Assembly: GCF_005280205.1 (NCBI RefSeq)
Contig: NZ_SUND01000001.1
Location: forward strand, 186,001 to 250,000
Source of the DNA: Bacillus yapensis
GTDB taxonomy: Bacteria > Bacillota > Bacilli > Bacillales > Cytobacillaceae
Length of the DNA: 64,000 nt
Direction: 5' to 3'
The notes below the pieces were generated by a model. It did not search any database and had not been told where the DNA came from. It saw nothing but the letters and a program-made list of their open reading frames with translations. Below, one piece after another: positions 15,768 to 24,800 of the stretch. Position 1 is the stretch's first letter. Each line of letters begins with the position of its first letter. Both the position numbers and the translations under genes were made by a program.

Positions 15768-16707
15768 TTAGTTGCACCTCTTTCTCTTCCCAAGCATCAA
15801 ATGTCAAAATGATCGTAGATCCACTTGATGATGTGTATAAGAAAATTTGCTTTGCCATTTTCATCATTAGGGTGAAACCTTGTCCCATTGATTTTTTCGT
15901 CGAATACCCCGCTAACAACACTTTTTTAGGTAACTGTTCAAGAGGAAAACCTGGACCTTTATCTTCGATCACAAACCTAATCTCACTGGTCTCTTCATTT
16001 TCAATCAAGGTCATTTTCCCTTCTTCAGCATGCTTGATTGTGTTTGTAATGGCTTCGGATAATACAAGTAACCAGCTCATCATTTTTGCTTTACTTAACT
16101 CTCTTTGTTCAAATCTCTCTTTTGCTAGATTACGATTTTTTGGAATATCGGAGCTTTCTTTAATCGTACCTTCGCAAAAAACATGACCTTTTTTATAATG
16201 CGCTAGCTCTTCTTTTGAAATGAGCAAAAACTTTCCTTGGCTAGCTGCATGGATGACATCACGATAAATTCTCCATTCCACATCTTCTTTGGCCATATCC
16301 TTATTTTCTTTTACAGAAGACAGACGAGAAAATAAATCGTTTTGATGAATTTCATATGCTTTCAACATTGCATTTTGATAATTCACATGGATGTTAAAAT
16401 TCTTGATTTCTTTTACAATGTCTTTTTGCTCTCTGCCCCATTCCAACATTTTATCCGCCAAGTAGAGAGTCATTTCCGTTTCCTTTAATTCTTCTATTGA
16501 TGGGTAGGTCTTCGTAGAAAGAGACATATAGAACAAGGCATCCCAGTCTAGGGAATCTAGATTAAGATACTGACCCAATTTTTTTGCAAGAAAGCCTCGG
16601 TTGGTTTTAAAAATTAATTCTGCATACGATATATCTGAGGGCGGAGACGGAAGCTCTATATATTTTGTTTCAGTAGATTTTTTAAACTTACTAAAAAACC
16701 GTCCCAA
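15754..16707 (-). CDS. GHKL-type ATPase (RsbW/histidine-kinase-like) with novel N-terminal region
   Basis: A 317-residue protein. The C-terminal 115 residues are a GHKL ATP-binding domain: N-box SEAITNTIKHA near residue 217, EDKGPGFP near 248, and G2 box GQGFTLM near 275. There is no phospho-acceptor His domain, so it acts like an RsbW-type Ser kinase or an ATP-dependent switch. The 200-residue N-terminal part is charged and helical and matches nothing I recognise. The frame is open from a TTG at 16767, overlapping the reductase gene, but GGAGG overlapping the reductase stop points to the TTG at 16707. In a partner-switch reading it is the kinase and binding partner of the STAS protein encoded downstream. 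Confidence 0.8.
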   Translation of the reverse strand: MGRFFSKFKKSTETKYIELPSPPSDISYAELIFKTNRGFLAKKLGQYLNLDSLDWDALFYMSLSTKTYPSIEELKETEMTLYLADKMLEWGREQKDIVKEIKNFNIHVNYQNAMLKAYEIHQNDLFSRLSSVKENKDMAKEDVEWRIYRDVIHAASQGKFLLISKEELAHYKKGHVFCEGTIKESSDIPKNRNLAKERFEQRELSKAKMMSWLLVLSEAITNTIKHAEEGKMTLIENEETSEIRFVIEDKGPGFPLEQLPKKVLLAGYSTKKSMGQGFTLMMKMAKQIFLYTSSSGSTIILTFDAWEEKEVQLSVIN

Positions 16708-16723
16708 CTTTAAACGTGCCTCC

Positions 16724-17425
16724 TTATAATATTCCAAGAGGCGGCATAATCGTGATCTCGTCGACAAAAGCGCCTTTTGGCTGATTAATTAGAAAAAGTA
16801 CATGACTCGCAATTGTTTCTACAGGAATCATATTAGACATCTCTGGCTTCGGGTCGATCTCATCCCAAAAAGTACTACTAACTGATCCGGGCACCACAGA
16901 TGTAACTTGTACCCCTCTGTGACGAAGCTCAGCCTGCAAAACCTTTGTTAGACCCATAATTCCGAATTTTGATGCAGAATATCCACCGCAGCCTTGCAAA
17001 GCTGTTGTACCCGCTATCGAGGCTAAATTGATGATGTGACCAACACCGTTTCCAACCATATGCTGACCAAAGTATTTGCAAGTTAAATAGGTCCCACGTA
17101 GATTGACTGCCATCATGCGATCAAAATCTTCCGTTCGCGAGTCAAGAACACTTTCAAATACGCCGAAGCCCGCTGAATTAATAAGGACGTCAATCGTTCC
17201 AAACTGCTTAACAGCTTCTTCATAGAATCCTTTTACAGATTCCTCATCCGTAACATCCACAGGTAATTGCAAAACATTTTCCTCTAGTTGTTTTACATTA
17301 CTCCTACTTCCAAGAACGAGATTTCCACCAGTCTGACGAATAGCATGTGCTATTGCTTTTCCAATTCCGCGACTAGAACCAGTTATCGCAATCGTTTTTC
17401 CTTTTAACGTCACTCTATTCTCCAT
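16724..17425 (-). CDS. Short-chain dehydrogenase/reductase, probable pterin (sepiapterin-type) reductase
   Basis: A 233-residue NAD(P)H oxidoreductase. The nucleotide-binding motif TGSSRGIG is at 15-22, NSAG at 83-86, and the catalytic Ser136, Tyr149 and Lys153 (YSASK). Basic residues at 40-41 (SRS) suggest NADPH. Sequence alone gives only the superfamily. The position after folE and the tandem 6-pyruvoyl-tetrahydropterin synthase, overlapping the latter by 11 bp, makes a sepiapterin-reductase-like step (reduction of the 6-pyruvoyl side chain to tetrahydrobiopterin or a related pterin) the best guess. FabG-like acyl reduction for the downstream carrier protein is the main alternative. Confidence 0.88.
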   Translation of the reverse strand: MENRVTLKGKTIAITGSSRGIGKAIAHAIRQTGGNLVLGSRSNVKQLEENVLQLPVDVTDEESVKGFYEEAVKQFGTIDVLINSAGFGVFESVLDSRTEDFDRMMAVNLRGTYLTCKYFGQHMVGNGVGHIINLASIAGTTALQGCGGYSASKFGIMGLTKVLQAELRHRGVQVTSVVPGSVSSTFWDEIDPKPEMSNMIPVETIASHVLFLINQPKGAFVDEITIMPPLGIL

Positions 17426-18245
17426 TTTCTTCTACTCCAGGACCGTAATATTCAAAGTAATTCTTTTCTGTTTCATACAAACCAATCTTGAATAGCTTTC
17501 CTAGCTTCGGTGCAAGTAATTGCCAAATCACCACTGCTACATTTTCAGAGGTTGGATTGATCTCTTTAAACTCTTCCGTATCTAAATTCAAGTGTTTATG
17601 GTCAAACTTTTGAAGGATTTCTCGGTCGACAATTTGGTCCATTTTCGCTAAATCAGCAATCATACCTGTCACCGGATCTTGTTCTCCACGAACTGTTACC
17701 TCTAGATAATAGTTGTGTCCATGTCCATATGGATTATTGCATTTACCGAATATATCTAAATTCTCCTCGTCACTTAATTGATTACTATGCAATCTGTGAG
17801 CTGTGCTGAAATGATACTTTCTTGTTAATCGAACCATAGGGGCATTCTCCTTTTCAGAATATAGAAAATCACTTTCTCTCAAGCGAATTTTGTGTAGTTG
17901 ACAGTTTTCTAGCTTCCCACCTAACGCATCCCAAATATATGAAACTAAATTTTCTGTTGTTGGAATATTTTCTTTGAAGAAGTCATTTTCCTTATTTAAA
18001 AATTTCCCATTTAGTTTTTCTTCGACAAATGATTTTGCCACCTTATCAATATCTGTAATGTTCACAACAATGCCTGATTCGGAATCAAGCTTTCCTTTGA
18101 CCATCACTTCCAATGTGTAATCATGCCCATGACCATTCTTATTTGCACAAGGACCAAAAGTAGCTTCATTTTGTTCTTCCGTCCAATGCTCAATCCGGTA
18201 TGAATGCATGGCTGAAAAGGACAATTTTCTTGAGAGATAAAGCAT
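17415..18245 (-). CDS. Tandem 6-pyruvoyl-tetrahydropterin synthase (two fused PTPS domains)
   Basis: A 276-residue fusion of two PTPS/QueD domains, about twice the usual length. Both halves keep the zinc ligands and catalytic Cys: Cys33, His39 and His41 with His14 in the first; Cys169, His175 and His177 with His150 in the second. The catalytic Asp-His pair is present only in the second (Asp215-His216); the first has Asn79-Gly80 there. The second half resembles animal-type PTPS (FGKCNNPYGHGHNY) more than QueD. The enzyme turns 7,8-dihydroneopterin triphosphate into 6-pyruvoyl-tetrahydropterin. It follows folE by 14 nt and overlaps the reductase gene by 11 bp. GAGGAAAA precedes the ATG. Confidence 0.92.
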   Translation of the reverse strand: MLYLSRKLSFSAMHSYRIEHWTEEQNEATFGPCANKNGHGHDYTLEVMVKGKLDSESGIVVNITDIDKVAKSFVEEKLNGKFLNKENDFFKENIPTTENLVSYIWDALGGKLENCQLHKIRLRESDFLYSEKENAPMVRLTRKYHFSTAHRLHSNQLSDEENLDIFGKCNNPYGHGHNYYLEVTVRGEQDPVTGMIADLAKMDQIVDREILQKFDHKHLNLDTEEFKEINPTSENVAVVIWQLLAPKLGKLFKIGLYETEKNYFEYYGPGVEENGE

Positions 18246-18259
18246 ATATTTTCCTCCTA

Positions 18260-18829
18260 TTAGTCTCTTGCAAGAGCACGCTCAAATTCTTCAACAAGAG
18301 CTACATTGTTTTGAAAAGCACCTTTTTTAACAGTGGTCACAGTAGCTGAACCAGGCTTTTTCACACCTCTTGCACACATGCATAGATGCTGACCTTCTAC
18401 ACTAACGATGACCCCTTCTGGGTTAAGGACATTCATAATGGCATCCGCCATTTGGGTTGTCATACGTTCTTGTACCTGTGGTCTCTGTGCAACTAACTCT
18501 ACCAATCTCGCAAATTTACTTAGACCGATGACTCTTCCATTTGGGATGTACCCAATATGAGCCTTTCCAAAGAACGGGATTAAATGATGCTCACAAAATG
18601 TGTAATAATTAATATCCTTCACTACAACCATGCCGTCATAATCTTCTGCGAATGTAGTTGTAAGTGCTGTTTCAGGATCGACTCCTACCCCCGCAAACAC
18701 TTCGCCATACATCTTTGCTACACGTTTAGGAGTTTCTAATAAGCCTTCTCGAGTTGTGTCCTCACCAATTAAATCTAATATTGCTCGTACATGCTCTTCG
18801 ATTAATCCTTTTTTTATTTCAACGCTCAT
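18260..18829 (-). CDS. folE: GTP cyclohydrolase I
   Basis: A 189-residue FolE of standard length. The zinc ligands Cys79, His82 and Cys150 lie in TFCEHH and GQHLCMCARG; the substrate-binding HIGYIPNGRVIGLSKFARL follows family consensus. It converts GTP to 7,8-dihydroneopterin triphosphate, the shared precursor of folate, queuosine and biopterin. It is first in the pterin operon with no other folate genes nearby, so it is probably a pathway-specific copy rather than the housekeeping one. GAGGA lies upstream of the ATG. Expression is preceded by a c-di-GMP riboswitch and a terminator in the leader. Confidence 0.96.
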   Translation of the reverse strand: MSVEIKKGLIEEHVRAILDLIGEDTTREGLLETPKRVAKMYGEVFAGVGVDPETALTTTFAEDYDGMVVVKDINYYTFCEHHLIPFFGKAHIGYIPNGRVIGLSKFARLVELVAQRPQVQERMTTQMADAIMNVLNPEGVIVSVEGQHLCMCARGVKKPGSATVTTVKKGAFQNNVALVEEFERALARD

Positions 18830-18856
18830 ATTTAAGTCCTCGCTCTCTTTTTGTAT

Positions 18857-18890
18857 TAAAAAACGCTCACCAAAAATGATTGGTGAGCGT
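18857..18890 (-). terminator. Intrinsic terminator in the folE leader (riboswitch expression platform)
   Basis: On the minus strand ACGCTCACCA-ATCATTTT-TGGTGAGCGT, a perfect 10-bp stem, is followed by TTTTTTAAT. It lies between the c-di-GMP aptamer and the folE ribosome binding site. A GATTGG segment just downstream of the aptamer (18944-18949) can pair with CCAATC in the terminator arm and loop, a possible antiterminator. Confidence 0.9.
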
Positions 18891-18952
18891 CCATTCGTCG
18901 TATACAGATCTATTTAATCTGCATATCAACAAACAACATTTTTCCAATCCTT

Positions 18953-19052
18953 TTCGGTAACCCGGCGGTCATAGCTTTATTTCCTCATTCAGGTAATACA
19001 GCCTTAGATCCGTAGCTTTGCGTCCTTATTTTTCAATAAGTTTGCTATTATC
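18953..19052 (-). ncRNA. Cyclic di-GMP-I (GEMM-I) riboswitch aptamer
   Basis: On the minus strand the RNA shows the class hallmarks in order: GCAAAC, a stem CUUAUU-GAAA-AAUAAG with the conserved GAAA tetraloop, GGACGCAAAGCUACGG, CUAAGG, the tetraloop-receptor part UAUGACC, and CCGGGUUACCG at the 3' side. The distances fit the GEMM-I fold. It sits about 65 nt upstream of an intrinsic terminator in the leader of folE, so c-di-GMP should control read-through into the pterin operon. Whether the ligand turns the operon on or off cannot be settled by eye. A weak promoter (TTTACT and TATAGA, 18-nt spacing) may lie just upstream at about 19058-19090. Confidence 0.93.
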
Positions 19053-19152
19053 GTAGGAAGTCTATATTTAATTCATCGACACATAGTAAATTACTTCAAA
19101 GCGGTACATTATGCCTTACCATCCAAATGTTTCATAAAGGTTTAACCTCTTC

Positions 19153-19479
19153 TCAACTATGAAAGGATAGGACTTCATCACCCAAAATATCTGCAAGCTG
19201 GAGCATTTCAAATACTTCTTTAACCAAAGGTTGGATATTCGTAATGGTGACTTGAACTCCATCCTCACCCTTTTTAAACGTTTGAATTAAGTTCAGTAAC
19301 AAGCCTATCCCTGTTGAATCAACAAATGGTACCTCTTGTAAGTCAATCTCTATGTGAGAGAATTGCTGAAGAGCAGGAATAATTTCATACTCCATCATTT
19401 CGGTTACTTCAATATCCAAATCTCCATGAAATTGAATAGTTGCATAGAGGTTATCGTGCTTTAGATTATAGGAAAACAT
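19153..19479 (-). CDS. STAS-domain anti-anti-sigma-type protein
   Basis: A 108-residue single STAS domain with the phospho-acceptor motif DSTGIG (54-59, Ser55). It is a clear relative of the STAS protein inside the pterin operon but not a recent duplicate. It follows the FapA-like gene by 21 nt and has GAGGAG upstream of the ATG, so the pair is co-transcribed. Transcripts leaving this gene would run into the c-di-GMP riboswitch, since no other terminator is seen between them. It may be a second substrate of the kinase and phosphatase encoded downstream. Confidence 0.92.
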   Translation of the reverse strand: MFSYNLKHDNLYATIQFHGDLDIEVTEMMEYEIIPALQQFSHIEIDLQEVPFVDSTGIGLLLNLIQTFKKGEDGVQVTITNIQPLVKEVFEMLQLADILGDEVLSFHS

Positions 19480-19500
19480 ATTTAAGCTCCTCTTCTCAAT

Positions 19501-21585
19501 TTAAAAAATGATTCTTTCATTCTCATCTAATCTTGCTGTTATTTCTTTTCGCTCTTTTTGGAAAGTATATTTTGCTTTCCCAATTTGGATCACTGTACCC
19601 TCTTTTGCGTGTCCGATCTTTATCTTCCCATTGCTTGGAACCATTATTTTGCTGACAACTCCACCATCAGAACCAGTTTCTTTAATCGTTGCTCCAAGCC
19701 TTGCATATACTTCTCCTCCCCTTAAGACACCATGAATGACTAAATTACCACCTGCATGAATTTTTGAATTGTAGCACCCTTGGCCCTTAATGAGGACATC
19801 TCCGCCTGAAAAAATAATACTGTTATGAGCATATTTCATCTCAACTAAGCAGTCCTTATCCTTTTCTGGATCATGATCTTCAATCATTTCTTCTATTCTT
19901 ATTAATAGTGAATTCAACCCATCAAGGGTATGATACTCATTTGAAATCGACGAAAGAAAACATAATCTTAATTGTTCCTCTAGTATGAGCCATTCACTAT
20001 TTATCGACTGGCTTCCACTCTTTGTCAGTTCGCTGAACTGTTTTACAAAGATTATTAGAGGCTTAAATTTCTTTTCAACCAATATTTTGATTAATGAAAG
20101 AAGTCCTTTTCTAGCAAAATCGGTCGTCTTAAATGCAGGCAAGTTCATTAACTGCTTGATGGATGCATTCATCGCAACCATTTGTTCCTGAATTTGCGTT
20201 AATACAAAAATCAATTCAGAAGCAAAAACATTTTGTTGCCCAGCAGAGATCGTACTATTAATCGAATTTCCACTAACAATCACAGTTTCTCGAGAAGTTA
20301 TAGTACTTGAAAAGACATTTCGATATATACTGATTTGACCCTCCGCTTCAACTAGCATGCCATCCTCAACATTACCAAGAACATCTATGTCCCCTTTAAA
20401 ACGAAGATTACCTGAGGTAAAATTGATATCTCCTGGATGAACGAATTTTTGCATAATCGAGACTTTGGTCAGTAATCCCTTACTTTCGATAATCGGCCGT
20501 CCAGACTCAGTAGCCACAATTTTTGTACCATTTTCAATCATTGCTATACCTTTTCCAGTATGTATCGATAAAGGAAAAGTCGGCTTTGGCGGAATCGGCT
20601 CATTCGTTACCGTAGCCCCTGGCAATCCGGGAGTTTGCATATGAACAAGTGCAATAACTTGTCCTTTTTGTACAGTCGGAATTTCCTTTACTTCGCGAAA
20701 ATCAAGGGAACCATCCGCACGCTCTTTTGGACCTACCTTGTTTTTCGTTTCCGTTAAAATCTCAATTCGACCGTTCTCTCCATCCTTCGGCGCGATCCCT
20801 GTAGCTATAACATATCGGCCTGGCTTTTCTGTATTTACGGCTTTCACAATTTCACTATGATTAAAACCATGAACGACACGTAGTTCCTCTAATTCCTCTA
20901 GTATTCTTTTATATTCGAGATTATTGATAACTTCTATCTTCTCTTCTGCTTCGATATTTATGTGAAAGTCTGGCTCCATATCTTTAACTTTATAACTCTT
21001 TCGAAAACCTGGCTCCACACGTAAAATTACATTTAGTCTTTGCGCGTCCATTGTGATTTCCCAATTAGGTTCGACCGTTTCCTCAATCGTCTCTATCTCA
21101 AATTGGTCCTCTTTTGTCGCTACCGCTGTTCCTTTCACCAATTCACCATTCTTCAGAAGCTTGACTCCTTTGCAAACCGTAATCGTAGGATACTTCAGTT
21201 CGGTAGGCTCGCAATGAATCCTTCCGTTTTTGATCCAAACCTTGCCTACATTGTCCTCTGGAACAAATGAGCCTTGTTCCCTTTTGAATAAATCAGCAAC
21301 TTCTGTGTTATATGGGACTTGTTCTATATTCTCTATCACCTTTGATATAGAATGCTCTATTTCTTCTAAGGAAACTTCAAAAGACTCCTCTTTGAATTGC
21401 TTCCGTTCCTCTTCAAGCTTCGTCAATTTCACAACTGCTTCCTTTGAGCGAATACGCATAAAACCTTTTGATTCCTGTTGAATAATCTCGATGGAGACTT
21501 GTTCTTGCTTCGTTCCCAATATATCTAGCCCTTGCTGAATTGCTTCCTTTATGTCTTTACCTCTTGAGAGGATGGATTGTCCCAT
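19501..21585 (-). CDS. FapA-family (DUF342) protein
   Basis: A 694-residue protein of the FapA/DUF342 family. An N-terminal Jag-N-like segment (GQSILSRGKDIKEAIQQGL) is followed by a long region and a beta-helix-like part around residues 300-600 with short repeated strands (GDINFTSGNLRFKGDIDVLGNV, and GGDVLIKGQGCYNSKIHAGG). Family members are linked to flagella, polar organisation or sporulation signalling in various bacteria; the mechanism is not known. The frame is open to 21672, but the ATG at 21585 has AAGGGGTG upstream and starts the family-typical N-terminus. It forms an operon with the downstream STAS gene. Confidence 0.86.
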   Translation of the reverse strand: MGQSILSRGKDIKEAIQQGLDILGTKQEQVSIEIIQQESKGFMRIRSKEAVVKLTKLEEERKQFKEESFEVSLEEIEHSISKVIENIEQVPYNTEVADLFKREQGSFVPEDNVGKVWIKNGRIHCEPTELKYPTITVCKGVKLLKNGELVKGTAVATKEDQFEIETIEETVEPNWEITMDAQRLNVILRVEPGFRKSYKVKDMEPDFHINIEAEEKIEVINNLEYKRILEELEELRVVHGFNHSEIVKAVNTEKPGRYVIATGIAPKDGENGRIEILTETKNKVGPKERADGSLDFREVKEIPTVQKGQVIALVHMQTPGLPGATVTNEPIPPKPTFPLSIHTGKGIAMIENGTKIVATESGRPIIESKGLLTKVSIMQKFVHPGDINFTSGNLRFKGDIDVLGNVEDGMLVEAEGQISIYRNVFSSTITSRETVIVSGNSINSTISAGQQNVFASELIFVLTQIQEQMVAMNASIKQLMNLPAFKTTDFARKGLLSLIKILVEKKFKPLIIFVKQFSELTKSGSQSINSEWLILEEQLRLCFLSSISNEYHTLDGLNSLLIRIEEMIEDHDPEKDKDCLVEMKYAHNSIIFSGGDVLIKGQGCYNSKIHAGGNLVIHGVLRGGEVYARLGATIKETGSDGGVVSKIMVPSNGKIKIGHAKEGTVIQIGKAKYTFQKERKEITARLDENERIIF

Positions 21586-21795
21586 TTTATTCACCCCTTT
21601 GTAGTTCTCCTTCACCGGCGGTTGTGTATAATATTCACTAGCTTTAACTAGTAATATAAGAGGAGAGAACACGAAAATCTTTGTGTGATAAATGTAACTT
21701 TTTTACTATTTTATGTCTATTTGACTAGGGACACGATAGGCCATGATATCGACATTTCAATACAATAGTTGGGCATAAAGAGACAAAAACAGCAC

Positions 21796-21805
21796 TTTTC
21801 GACAA
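21796..21805. promoter_or_regulatory. Candidate Spo0A box
   Basis: TTTTCGACAA is the reverse complement of TTGTCGAAAA, a perfect core match to the 0A box. It lies about 210 bases upstream of the FapA-like gene. An identical 10-mer occurs at 25367-25376 between the hybrid kinase and the GGDEF-EAL gene. The motif is short, so chance is possible. Confidence 0.35.
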
Positions 21806-21813
21806 TAACGATC

Positions 21814-21846
21814 AAAAAAAGAGCTATCCATAACAGATAACTCTTC
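21814..21846 (-). terminator. Intrinsic terminator after the MHYT hybrid kinase gene
   Basis: On the minus strand AAGAGTTATC-TGTTATG-GATAGCTCTT with one G-U pair is followed by TTTTTTT. The stem begins within the stop codon region. Confidence 0.88.
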
Positions 21847-24800
21847 ACGAAATATTAAGTGGTAAATTTTTCTTTATCGTATTTAGTAAGTGTGAGAGAT
21901 CAAAAGGCTTTGTGATGTATTCGCTAAATCCCATTTCTATAGCTAACTTAATATCCTTTTCCATCGCATTCGCACTTAACGCAATCACAGGAATATCCTT
22001 AGTTTCAACACTAACTTGCAATCGTTCGAATACGTCAAATCCACTCATATCTGGAAGGTGAAGATCTAGCAGAATCAAATCCGGTTGCTGACTCTTTGCA
22101 ATCTCTAAACCTGTTTTTCCATTTAAAGCATACATTAACGAGTAATTCGGTATCTTCTCAAAAATTCGTTCCATCAATTGCAGATTTGAAGGTTGAGCTT
22201 CAATATACAAAATGCGATAAGCACCTTCATCAGCAAATACAGAAACTTGGGATCGTACGGTTAAATCAGTCGTTTTTTTCCCTAACATTTGTTCATGTGG
22301 CAGTCTAACCCAAAAATCACTTCCTACACCAGGAGTGCTGCTTACCCCTACTTCGCCTCCCATTAATTGAACAATTTGATTGACAAGCGCCAATCCAATC
22401 CCTGTCCCTTCAATATGGGAATGCTCCAATCTATAGAAAGGTTCAAATATCGATTTCTGTTCATTTATAGGAATACCCATTCCAGTATCCCTCACACGAA
22501 TTTCGATAAATGTATCCAAGCATTTGCAAAGAATTTCTACTTCTCCAGCTTCACGATTATACTTAATCGCGTTGTCTAATAAATTTATGATAATTTGCTT
22601 TAAACGGACTTGGTCTGAATACACATATTTATCAAAGCATTCACTTGTTTCGCTTACAATCGAAACCTTTTTCACTTTGGCACTTGATTCCACAATCCTG
22701 ACGCATTCGTCTATTACATTCCCTATTTTGAATAGATCATTTGAAATCTTTAATTTCCCTGTTTCAATTCGAGCAAGATCAAGTATTTCGTTGATAAGGC
22801 TCAACAAATGACGTCCGCCTTTTAGTATTTCCTGATTAAAGCTTTGCTGTTGTGGAGAAAGTGTTGAATCGAGTTCAAGTAGCTGGGAAAATCCAAGGAT
22901 TCCATTTAACGGTGTTCTGAGTTCATGACTCATTTTTGATAAGAAGTCTGATTTCGCTAAATTGGATTTCTCTGCTTCTTCCTTCGCCTCAATGATTCCC
23001 TGCTCCATCTTCCTTTGCATGGTGATATCTTCAAATATCCATAAATGGTGTCTGTTCTCATTATCAATCTCAAACGGAGAGTATATTCTCTTTAAGACAC
23101 GCTCCTTATTGGTAATCACTTCATCTACGGACGGTTGATAATTAGTCAAAATTTTAAGATACCTTTCTATTTCTTTTTCCGTATCCTTAAAAATAGTAAC
23201 TGGGACATCTTTATGAATGCTTTTCCCAACATAATCCAGAATCGGCCCATCCATTTCAAAGATTCGACAAAACGCTAAATTTAGAGCAGTAATATTCACA
23301 TCACTATCCGTTACGATAACTCCATATGGTAAACTGTCAATTAAGGTTGTGATCAAAGCATTCACTTCTCTAAGCTTCATTTCCTGTTCTTTTTGCCAGG
23401 TAATATCAGACAAAGTCATGAGCACTTCAGGCCTATCTTTTATACTTAGAGGTTCTAGAAGCTTCGTATTCACTGAGAACCATTTAATCTGATCGTTTTT
23501 TTTCAGACCTAAGACCAACTTCGTTATAGCCTCTTTCGTCCTAAAGGTATTCTCTACAGGAGAATCATTGTATAAGTTCCCACTTTCATCAATTAAATGG
23601 AACGTCTGTCTATCTCTGAACCAATTAAACGGTTGGTCTTCTTGGACATCAAACATTCGATGAAAGTTATGATTTAGTGGGATTAATCTATGGTCCTCTG
23701 TGCAAATCATTATCGCTTCTGCCATCTCATTTAGGACATTATGATAAAACTTTTCCCCTTGTCGATGGAGCTGCTCTGCTTTTTTTCGATCCGTTATATC
23801 GACACCAGAGCCGATAACTTCTACCACTTTGCCGTTCTTAATCACAGGGCTAAGAGTAACGTAATAATCGACACCTTTAAAGTGAGTCTCAAAACTTGTG
23901 ATTTCACCACCCCATGCTTTGTTATAGCTAACTAATATAGCTGAGGCATTTTTCTCCGGAAGAAATTCGGACACCCTTTTTCCTAAAACATAATTCGGAT
24001 TCCAATGATGACGATAAAACAGTGCTCCTTCCGCTAACGTATGAATAAAATCATCACCGACTTTAATGATCTTAAATGTCATTCCCTGCTGTCTGCGAAG
24101 TGTATTCATTAAACTTTGTTGTGATTTTTTGATTCGTCCTTGATAAGCGACTATATCCCTGTTGTCTCTTGCTATGACAAAGACACTGACAAATTGATGA
24201 TCTATTATGATCGGGATAAGGGTAGCCATTACAGGAATCCATTTGCCATCGCCACTCTTCATCCATGTTTCAAAATCCTTATTATTACCTTCTCGTAGAG
24301 TCTGAAATTTCTTTTTGATTACCTCTTGCTCCCCAGTGTTAAAAAGAGTGAATAGCATCTTAGAAGTTAGCTCTTCCTTTTGATACTTTAATATTTCCGT
24401 TACTTTAGAATTGACATTCTTGATTTCTCCCGTTGTATCCACTGTTAACACGACATTGGGATTATGTTCTAGAATCGACTTATAATAAGCTTCCGTAACT
24501 CTTTGTTGCTTCGTTGCCTGATTTTTATCAATATAAGTAATGGCATAAATAACGGTGATCACTAAAGTGGTAGCAATCCCTATTCCATATGCAAGCGCAT
24601 CTTCAGTTAACCCATTGGTGAACAAATATAAACCATCAATATTTTGAAGCTGATTTGATGGAAGAATACCAATTATCCTAACAGCCATAAGGGAAATATA
24701 GTGTACCCCTGAAATCCCCAATCCCATTATCATAGAGCTAGTAATCATCTTTGATAATGAGAAATTTCGACTATCTTCTTTGTTACTGATTAGAAGAGTA

